Shown here piece by piece: positions 31,323 through 37,305 of a DNA stretch of 37,305 nt (within the stretch, counting starts at the first letter, position 1; every line of letters begins with the position of its first letter). Source of the DNA: Propionibacteriaceae bacterium (GTDB taxonomy: Bacteria; Actinomycetota; Actinomycetes; Propionibacteriales; Propionibacteriaceae); assembly GCA_030538315.1 (NCBI GenBank), contig JAUNUF010000014.1, positions 853 through 38,157 on the forward strand, read 5' to 3'. Both the position numbers and the translations under genes were made by a program. A model generated the notes under the pieces. The model had not been told where the DNA came from. It saw only the letters and a list, made by a program, of their open reading frames with translations, and did no database searches.

Positions 31323-31395
31323 AATCCTTCACCTATGCATGCGTCCCGGCCTTGGCTATATGCGAAGGCCGGGACGCATGCATAGGTGAAGGATT
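31323..31395. repeat. Perfect inverted repeat, 31-bp arms, 11-bp loop
   Basis: The left arm 31323-31353 begins AATCCTTCACCTATGCATGC; the right arm 31365-31395 is its exact complement; the loop is GGCTATATGCG. Such a perfect palindrome is cruciform-prone and unusual. It lies between DUF4241 and the PPTase gene and may end the former transcript. Its outer TGAAGGATT also occurs beside hairpin copies (b) and (c). Confidence 0.9.
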
Positions 31396-31416
31396 CACAC
31401 GAGGTAGCGTGAACCC

Positions 31417-32049
31417 GTGACGGAACCCTTCATCGCCGTGGAGCGTGGCGCCCCAGACGCGCATGAGGTGCTGCGGCAGGCCGTGGCCGAAGAGCTCGGC
31501 CTCGACGCGGCGCATCTTGAGGTGACCCACCACTGCCCACGCTGCGGCTCGAGCGCGCACGGCGTTCCCGCGCTCAGCCAGCACGGCAGCCCCATCCCAG
31601 TTGCGGTCAGCATCTCCAGGGCCGACGGCGTGGTGCTGGTTGCCTTCACCCCCACCGTCCCCAGTTCCCCAAGCACGCCCAACACCTGCAGCGCAACCAC
31701 GCCCAACACCTCCAGCGCGACCACTCCCGGCGCCACCAACGCGACTCACATCGGCATCGACATCGAACGAACGGAGGCAGCCGCCGACTCCACACTCGAC
31801 GGCGTGCTCCGCCATCCCGAAGAGCCGCCCTATCCGGATGCCCACGCCCGCACCCGCGCCTGGGTGCGCAAGGAGGCAGCCCTCAAAGCCTGGGGCACGG
31901 GGTTGAACCTGGAGCCGTCAGAGGTGCTGGATCTCGGCACGCATGCCACCGCCCCCGGCCTCCCCACAGCGACCCTCCAAGACCTGGAGATCGACGGCTA
32001 CCAGGCCGCCGTAGCAGTCATCACGGCACCGTGGGCAGCTTCGCGGTGA
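31417..32049 (+). CDS. 4'-phosphopantetheinyl transferase (Sfp type)
   Basis: A 210-aa enzyme that would move the phosphopantetheine arm from CoA to the carrier-domain serine of a synthetase. The two signature motifs are present: IGIDIER with the magnesium ligands and WVRKEAALKAWGTGL (WxxKEAxxK). A Ser/Thr/Pro-rich insert with three 24-bp repeats lies just before the first motif. The start is GTG at 31417. Its 3' end overlaps the convergent M1 peptidase gene by 29 bp. The nearest client is the carrier domain of the Pls-like synthetase at 33320-37192. Confidence 0.9.
   Translation: MTEPFIAVERGAPDAHEVLRQAVAEELGLDAAHLEVTHHCPRCGSSAHGVPALSQHGSPIPVAVSISRADGVVLVAFTPTVPSSPSTPNTCSATTPNTSSATTPGATNATHIGIDIERTEAAADSTLDGVLRHPEEPPYPDAHARTRAWVRKEAALKAWGTGLNLEPSEVLDLGTHATAPGLPTATLQDLEIDGYQAAVAVITAPWAASR
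31675..31746 (+). repeat. Three 24-bp tandem repeats in the PPTase gene
   Basis: Units start at 31675, 31699 and 31723. The first two read ACGCCCAACACCTSCAGCGC and then RACC; the third is diverged. They encode TPNTCSAT, TPNTSSAT and TPGATNAT, a flexible insert before the IGIDIER motif. The frame is kept, so the insert length may vary between strains. Confidence 0.8.
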
Positions 32050-33313
32050 ACAGCCACGCGTCGAACAGCTCGGTCAGCTTCCGCCCGGCGACCTCCTCAG
32101 CGAGCGCGATGAAGTCATCCGTGGCCACCACGCCGTAGCGATTCCGGGCCACCCACTCACGCACGATGGTGAAGAACGCCTCATCGCCCACCTCGGCCCG
32201 CAGGGCGTGCAGCGTGAGCGCGCCGCGCTTGTAGACCCAGTCGTCGAACATCCGCGAGGGCCCCGGATCCACCAGCGGGCCCTTCACGCCCAGCGCGGCC
32301 AGCCGTCGACCATGCTCCTGCGCATGCGCCGCCACCTTCCGCCCGCCAGAGGCCTCACTCCAGAGCCATTCGGCGTAACAGGCGAAGCCCTCGTGGAGCC
32401 AGATGTCGCGCCAGTGCCCCACCGTGACGCAGTTGCCGAACCACTGGTGCGACAACTCGTGCGCCACCAGCCGCTCGTTGGCCCAGCCCGCGACGGCGTG
32501 GTTGGCGCCAAACAGCGACATCCCCTGCGCCTCCAACGGAATCTCCAGCGCATCCTCGGCCACCACCGCGCGGTACAGCGCGAAGGGGTACGGCCCGAAG
32601 AGCTCCTCGAACACCGCCACCATCTCGCCCTGGCGCTCGAACGAACTCCCCACCCCCACGTTCACCATGGGCGGCGCCACGATCTCCACGGGCACGCTCG
32701 CCTCGGAGGGCACGGGCCGCTGCACGCCCGCACCAATGTGTAGCGCCGCGAGATATGTGGCCATGGGCTCCGGCTGCTCGAACACCCACTTGTGCTGCCC
32801 GCCGCGGGCCACATGCTTGACGGCCTCGCCGTTGCCGGAGGCCCAATAGGAGCCGCCGTAGCTCACCGTCACGCGGTAGCTGGCCTTGTTGGTGGGCCTG
32901 TCATTGCACGGGAACCACGACGGCGCACCATACGGCTGCGAGGTCACCATGATGCCGTCCGTGAGCTCCTCCCAACCGGCCGCGCCGAACTGGCCGGGCA
33001 CCGGCTTGGGCTTTCCCGAATAGGGCACCTCGACGGTGAACTCGCTCCCGGCCGAGATGGCCGAGGCGGGCTTCACCTTCAGCCGAACGCCCTTGTGGGA
33101 CACCTTCGCCACCGCCCCGTCGACGCGCACCTTGCCCGTCTTCAGCACGTAGAGATCCAGGTGGAACTCATCCAGATCCTCCCGTGCCACACACGTCAGC
33201 GTGGCCGTGCCCGTGATGCGGTTGGTGCTCACGTTGCAGGAGAGATCAAGATCGTAGTGGGTCACGTCGAAGCTGTCGTCGCCGTGGCCCCACGCGTAGT
33301 CAGAGGCTTTCAT
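32021..33313 (-). CDS. M1-family zinc metallopeptidase (short form)
   Basis: A 430-aa aminopeptidase-type protein. The N-terminal beta domain covers residues 1-200. The exopeptidase loop reads LEAQGMSLFG (about 260-269) in place of GAMEN. The zinc site is HELSH (285-289) with E308, HExxHx18E. The C-terminal helical domain is short, as in cold-active and actinobacterial short M1 enzymes. No signal peptide is visible, so it is probably cytosolic. It starts at ATG 33313, 6 bp after the Pls-like synthetase stop, and must be co-transcribed. In known epsilon-polylysine producers a polymer-degrading zinc peptidase gene (pld) lies beside pls, so trimming or turnover of the product is a fair inference; general peptide turnover is the alternative. 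Confidence 0.9.
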   Translation of the reverse strand: MKASDYAWGHGDDSFDVTHYDLDLSCNVSTNRITGTATLTCVAREDLDEFHLDLYVLKTGKVRVDGAVAKVSHKGVRLKVKPASAISAGSEFTVEVPYSGKPKPVPGQFGAAGWEELTDGIMVTSQPYGAPSWFPCNDRPTNKASYRVTVSYGGSYWASGNGEAVKHVARGGQHKWVFEQPEPMATYLAALHIGAGVQRPVPSEASVPVEIVAPPMVNVGVGSSFERQGEMVAVFEELFGPYPFALYRAVVAEDALEIPLEAQGMSLFGANHAVAGWANERLVAHELSHQWFGNCVTVGHWRDIWLHEGFACYAEWLWSEASGGRKVAAHAQEHGRRLAALGVKGPLVDPGPSRMFDDWVYKRGALTLHALRAEVGDEAFFTIVREWVARNRYGVVATDDFIALAEEVAGRKLTELFDAWLFTAKLPTVP

Positions 33314-33319
33314 CGGCGC

Positions 33320-36300
33320 CTATCCTGTCACGCTTGAGGGCGCCGGCACATCCTCGTCCTCGAGCCAAGGTCCGATGGGGTTGCCCGTCCATCGGGTGCC
33401 ATCGGGCACTGATTCGCCGCGCATCACCAGCGAGCCCGGCCCAATCGTCGCGAACCGGCCAATCACAGCCGCCGGCAGCACCACGCCGTTGGGGCCCAGC
33501 GTGGCGCCGGCCTTCATGGTGACCAGATCCAGGCTGAGGACGCGATCATGGAAGAGGTGGGTCTGCACCACGCAGCCGCGGTTGATGCTGACGCCGTCGC
33601 GCAGCTCGATGAGGTCGTGTTCCGGCAGCCAGTAGGTCTCGCACCAGACGCCGGAGCCCACCTTGGCGCCCATGGCCCGGAACCACGCGCTGAGCAGCGG
33701 CGTGCCCATCACGCTGCGGGCAAACCACGGCGCCGCGATGAGCTCCACGAACGCGTCCGCCAGCTCGTTGCGCCACACGAACGAGCTCCACAGGGGGTAC
33801 TCGGCCTTCTTCACCCGCCCCACCAGCAACCACTTCGCGGCGGTGGTCACGGCCACGCCCACCAGCGCAGCCGCCACGAGCAGCACCCCGGCCAGGATCA
33901 GGGCCAGCCACCAGGAAACCGACGCCAGCGCCAGCAGCCCGGCCACCACCAGCACGCGCAGCGCAGCGTCGATCCACGCAGGAACGATGCGCGTCAGCTC
34001 CACGAGGGCGCGCTGGATCTTGAGCTTCCTGGCGGGCTCGAACGTGCGGCTCTCATCGCCGGAGCCGGCCTCGCGGCGCAGCTTCGACGGCGGGCTACCG
34101 ATGTAGGACGTGCCTCGCTTCGCGTGCTGCCGGCGCGGCGCGGCGGACAGCACCGCCACCAGCGAGCCCTTCGGCACGCGCCGGCCCGGCGCCGCCATGC
34201 CCGAGTTGCCGACGAAGGCCCGCCGCCCGATCTTCACGTTGTCGATCCGCAACCAACCGCCGCCCAGCTCGTAGGCGCCGATGAGGGTGTCGTCGGCCAG
34301 GAACGCGCCCTCGGCCACGGTGGTGAGCTTGGGCAGCATCAGCACCGTGGAGGCCTCCACGTGCGGCCCGATCTTGGCTCCCAACGCCCTCAGCCAGGCG
34401 GGTGTCCACGTGGAGGCGTAGAGGCCGTAGAGCCAGGTGCGGGCCTCGTCGAGGATGCGGAACGTGGACCAGGCGCGCCAGGCGGGGCCGCTTTCCGTGG
34501 GGTAGTGGCCGGGCTGGAGCCCCCAGCCAAACAGCCTGATCAGCAGCAGGATCACCACGGCCACGGTGGCCATCCCGGCGATGACGGCCAGCGGCAGCCA
34601 CAGCAGTGCGGCGCCGAGGGCTCCGGTGAGGGTCGCGGCACCCGAGACGGCGGGCCACACAACGCCCAGGGCGGCGAGCACGCCCAGCACCGGAATCAGG
34701 GCGATCCCGTGGCTCGTCGCCAGGTACGCCCACCGCCAACCAGCGGAGGGCTTGGGCGGCTGCTCGTCCCACGGCCCGCGGTTGGCGCCCACATGACGGG
34801 CGGGCGATCCGGCCCAGAACTCGCCGTCGGGCACGCGACCAATCACGGTGGAGCCTGCGCCCACCTCGGCCCCGCGGCCCACCACGGAACCCGGCACCAG
34901 CGTGCTGCGGGCCCGCACCACGGCCTTGGCCTCGACGGTGACCCGCCCCAGGTGGAGGCGGTCGCCGTCGAGCCAGTGGCTGGCCAGATCCACCTCGTGT
35001 TCCAGCGCGCAGCCGTTGCCGAGCGTCATCAGGCCGGTGACGGGCGGCACGGTGTGGAGGTCGACGTCGCGGCCCACCTCTGCGCCCAGCAGCCGCGCGT
35101 ACCACTTCATGAGCGGTGCGCCGGCGTTGGTGACGGCGCCGAGCTCGTCGGCGATCCGTTCGGCCAGCCACACCCGCAGGTGGATCTTCCCGCCGCGGGG
35201 GTAGGAGCCGGGGCCGATGCCCGCCAGCACCACCCGCACCGCGCCGGCGGCCAGGAGCATCCGGCCGGGCGCGAAGATGAAGAGCAGCCACCCCAGCGCA
35301 ACAAGCAGCCACGGCGCGGTGGGCAGCCAGCTGATTCCCAGGAGGGATCCGATGTTGGCGCCCAGCGCCGCGTAGGTCACCCACCGCAGCCCGGCGACCG
35401 TGCGCAAGGGCAGGAGCGCCGCCAACTGGCCCAGTTGCGTCTTGCGGGGCACGGGGCGCACGTTCTCGTTGAGCCTGGAGCGGGGGGCGTCCATGTCGTC
35501 GAGGTGCTCCGCGAGGCCGGAGAGCGTGGGGTGGTCATAGATGTCCGCGATGGTGACCTCGGGTTGCCGCTCGCGGATGCGCGCCACCATCTGCGCCGCG
35601 GTGAGGCTGCCGCCGCCGAGGGTGAAGAAGTCGTCCTGCACGGATGAGACATCCGCTCCCAGCACGCCCTGCCAGAGGTCGCGGAGCCATTCCTGCGTGC
35701 CCGCGAGGTCGAGGCCGGGCCCCGTGCCGGTGCTGGGCAGCGGCCATGGGAGGGCGTCGCGGTCGATCTTGCCGGAGGTGCGCGTGGGCAGGTCGTCGAC
35801 GACGGCCAGGCGCGGCACCAGAGCCGCTGGCATCTCACGGCGTAGGCGCTCCATGGCGGCGGGCTGGCTGAAGGTGTCGTCGACGGTGATGTAGCCCACC
35901 AGCAGCGAGTTGCCGGAATCCGTCTTGCGCACCGCGGTGGCGGCGGCGGTGACGCCGTGGAGGTCAAGCAGCGCGGAATCGATCTCGCCCAGCTCGATGC
36001 GCCGTCCGCCCACCTTCACCTGGTCGTCGGCGCGGCCGAGGAAGAGGAGGCCTTCGTTGTCGTAGCGCACGAGGTCGCCGCTGCGGTAGGCGCGCTCCCA
36101 GCCCAGCGTGGGCATGGGCGCGTACTTCTCGGCGTCCTTGACCGGGTCGAGGTAGCGGGCCAGGCCCACGCCGCCGATGATGAGCTCGCCGGTCTCCCCC
36201 TCGGCAACTGGCTGGCCCTCGGGGTCGACGACGGCCAGATCCCAGCCGTCGAGCGGGAGGCCAATGCGCACCGGCTCGTGGGCGATGACTTGGGCGCCGC

Positions 36301-37192
36301 ACGCCACGACGGTCGCCTCCGTGGGGCCGTAGGTGTTCCACACCTCGCGCTGCGCGGTGGCGAAGCGGATGCCGATCTCGGGCGGGCAGGCCTCGCCGCC
36401 CAGGATGAGGAGCCGCACGTCGGCCAGCGCCTCGGCGGGCCAGAGCAGGAGCAGGGTGGGCACCGTCGAGACCACCGTGAGGCGGTTGGCCACCAGCCAC
36501 GGGCCCAGATCCATGCCGCTGCGCACCAGCGACCGCGGGGCGGGCACCAGACAGGCGCCGTAGCGCCAGGCCAGCCACATCTCCTCGCAGGAGGCGTCGA
36601 AGGCGACGGAGAGGCCGGCCATGACGCGGTCGCCTGGGCCGATGGGGTTGTCGACCAGGAACATGCGGGATTCCGCGTCCACGAAGGCGGCGGCGCTGCG
36701 GTGGGTGACGGCCACACCCTTGGGTTTGCCGGTGGAGCCGGAGGTGAAGATCACCCAGGCGTCGTCGGCGAGGCCGGGGGCGTCGGCTGCGGGGGCGTCA
36801 GTGCGGGAGGCGAGCCACGCGGAGGGGCGCACCACGAGGCCGTCGGTGAGCACCGCCGCCACGTTGGCCTCTTCGAAGACGGTGCGGGCGCGTTCGTCCG
36901 GGTCGTCGGCATCGACGGGGACGTAGGCGGCGCCGGCCAGGAGGATGCCGATGATCGCCACGTAGAGGTCGAGGGTGCCAGAGGCGATCCGTACCCCCAC
37001 CTTGTCGCCCACACCCACGCCGTGGGCGGCGAGGTCGTCGGCCACCGCCCCGGCGGCCTCTTCGAGGGCGGCGTAGGTCAGCGACGCCGCGCCGTTGTCG
37101 AGCGCCGGCTCGTCGGGGTGATTGGCCGCGGTCTCCTGGAAGATGTCCACGAGGGTTCGGGGCGCTGGGGCGAACTCGCTGCGCAGCAACAT
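33320..37192 (-). CDS. pls: Pls/PosA-family non-ribosomal peptide synthetase (epsilon-polylysine synthetase-like)
   Basis: A 1290-aa single-module synthetase. The adenylation domain spans residues 1-490: IFTSGSTGKPKGV (148-160), NTYGPTEA (286-293), YRSGDLVRY, RTSGKIDRDALP. The carrier domain follows with Ser529 in LGGGSL. Membrane helices (about 590-660) then alternate with three soluble C-terminal domains rich in hexapeptide-like turns (~665-800, ~900-1030, ~1110-1285), separated by further helix pairs. This is the plan of epsilon-poly-L-lysine synthetase, in which the three domains join amino acids into a homopolymer. Pocket residues by alignment to GrsA are D199, A200, E203, S242, I263, G265, T287, V295, V296, K475. 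The start is ATG at 37192 behind GAGGAGA. Confidence 0.93.
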   Translation of the reverse strand: MLLRSEFAPAPRTLVDIFQETAANHPDEPALDNGAASLTYAALEEAAGAVADDLAAHGVGVGDKVGVRIASGTLDLYVAIIGILLAGAAYVPVDADDPDERARTVFEEANVAAVLTDGLVVRPSAWLASRTDAPAADAPGLADDAWVIFTSGSTGKPKGVAVTHRSAAAFVDAESRMFLVDNPIGPGDRVMAGLSVAFDASCEEMWLAWRYGACLVPAPRSLVRSGMDLGPWLVANRLTVVSTVPTLLLLWPAEALADVRLLILGGEACPPEIGIRFATAQREVWNTYGPTEATVVACGAQVIAHEPVRIGLPLDGWDLAVVDPEGQPVAEGETGELIIGGVGLARYLDPVKDAEKYAPMPTLGWERAYRSGDLVRYDNEGLLFLGRADDQVKVGGRRIELGEIDSALLDLHGVTAAATAVRKTDSGNSLLVGYITVDDTFSQPAAMERLRREMPAALVPRLAVVDDLPTRTSGKIDRDALPWPLPSTGTGPGLDLAGTQEWLRDLWQGVLGADVSSVQDDFFTLGGGSLTAAQMVARIRERQPEVTIADIYDHPTLSGLAEHLDDMDAPRSRLNENVRPVPRKTQLGQLAALLPLRTVAGLRWVTYAALGANIGSLLGISWLPTAPWLLVALGWLLFIFAPGRMLLAAGAVRVVLAGIGPGSYPRGGKIHLRVWLAERIADELGAVTNAGAPLMKWYARLLGAEVGRDVDLHTVPPVTGLMTLGNGCALEHEVDLASHWLDGDRLHLGRVTVEAKAVVRARSTLVPGSVVGRGAEVGAGSTVIGRVPDGEFWAGSPARHVGANRGPWDEQPPKPSAGWRWAYLATSHGIALIPVLGVLAALGVVWPAVSGAATLTGALGAALLWLPLAVIAGMATVAVVILLLIRLFGWGLQPGHYPTESGPAWRAWSTFRILDEARTWLYGLYASTWTPAWLRALGAKIGPHVEASTVLMLPKLTTVAEGAFLADDTLIGAYELGGGWLRIDNVKIGRRAFVGNSGMAAPGRRVPKGSLVAVLSAAPRRQHAKRGTSYIGSPPSKLRREAGSGDESRTFEPARKLKIQRALVELTRIVPAWIDAALRVLVVAGLLALASVSWWLALILAGVLLVAAALVGVAVTTAAKWLLVGRVKKAEYPLWSSFVWRNELADAFVELIAAPWFARSVMGTPLLSAWFRAMGAKVGSGVWCETYWLPEHDLIELRDGVSINRGCVVQTHLFHDRVLSLDLVTMKAGATLGPNGVVLPAAVIGRFATIGPGSLVMRGESVPDGTRWTGNPIGPWLEDEDVPAPSSVTG

Positions 37193-37225
37193 CGTGTTCG
37201 GTTCTCCTCGCTCAGGTGTGCGGGG

Positions 37226-37247
37226 TCACCTTAACCAACGAAGGTGA
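37226..37247 (-). promoter_or_regulatory. Dyad in the Pls-like gene promoter region
   Basis: TCACCTT, 8 bp, AAGGTGA is a perfect 7-bp inverted repeat 34-55 bp before the ATG. On the minus strand it begins GTTCACC, similar to one PHO-box unit, but there is no 11-bp direct repeat. An operator is likely; the regulator is unknown. Confidence 0.45.
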
Positions 37248-37270
37248 ACAGAGAGGTGCTGGCCCCTGAG

Positions 37271-37304
37271 CGCCACAGGTGCGACGAAGGAGCACCCCGT
37301 GGCG
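37271..37304. terminator. Imperfect hairpin at the right edge
   Basis: CGCCAC-A-GGTGC, a 9-nt loop, GCACC-CC-GTGGCG. It could end a gene beyond the edge or form part of the pls promoter region. There is no coding sequence between 37193 and 37305 that I can support. Confidence 0.4.
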
Positions 37305-37305
37305 A

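Noticed and set aside
33548-35647. 699-aa and 425-aa (35957-37234) open frames on the plus strand
   Set aside because: Both are antisense to the Pls-like synthetase. Their His/Gly/Arg-rich composition shows no domain.
1-37305. CRISPR array, tRNA or rRNA genes
   Set aside because: I found no regularly spaced repeat series, no cloverleaf with a TTCRA T-loop that I could defend, and no rRNA-like conserved stretch. A tRNAscan run would settle the tRNA point.

Overview
The window is high-GC DNA from an actinomycete. Features pointing there are MprAB-type signalling, SigE-family sigma factors, a BkdABC-type dehydrogenase, PadR/HAAS pairs, DUF4395, many GTG starts and overlapping ATGA/GTGA junctions. 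A member of the Propionibacteriales is my best guess, but no rRNA or other marker is present to settle it. I see no tRNA, rRNA or CRISPR array and no complete insertion sequence.

Layout. (1) 1-3170, minus strand: 2-oxoacid dehydrogenase E1-alpha, E1-beta and a partial E2, with an array of four CTAG-centred palindromes between E1-beta and E2. (2) 3449-5752, plus strand: a secreted 5'-nucleotidase behind a candidate PHO box, then a strong terminator and a convergent ornithine carbamoyltransferase. (3) 6.9-11.5 kb: an AbiEi/DUF559-type protein and two tandemly duplicated operons, each a sigma factor followed by a membrane-anchored partner, punctuated by three copies of an ~80-bp palindromic repeat. 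(4) 11.5-16.8 kb: LMW protein tyrosine phosphatase, an MprAB-like two-component system, AzlCD, an NmrA-like reductase and small proteins. (5) 17-31.3 kb: an accessory stretch of short genes: regulators with candidate operators (LysR, TetR, MerR, PadR), GNAT and NUDIX proteins (two fusions in opposite domain order), small membrane proteins, and many broken genes. The broken ones are a polysaccharide deacetylase start, a MerR head, a frameshifted GNAT, a LysE with an internal deletion and two methyltransferase fragments. (6) 31.4-37.2 kb: a Pls/PosA-type single-module non-ribosomal peptide synthetase, an M1 zinc peptidase 6 bp downstream, and a convergent Sfp-type phosphopantetheinyl transferase.

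The last region is the most coherent system. The synthetase has the adenylation - carrier - three membrane-linked C-terminal-domain plan of epsilon-poly-L-lysine synthetase. Its binding-pocket residues, read by alignment to GrsA, are D-A-E-S-I-G-T-V-V-K, which I recall as close to a lysine code. The PPTase would activate the carrier domain, and the peptidase occupies the place of the polymer-degrading peptidase in known pls-pld pairs. The second theme is small palindromic DNA: an ~80-bp element (four copies) with a stop triplet at the same point in both ends, which supplies the stop codons of neighbouring genes; a hairpin family with a fixed 17-nt loop and covarying stems that brackets the GNAT-NUDIX gene; and a perfect 31-bp-arm hairpin near the PPTase. 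All functional calls come from motif recognition without database searches.
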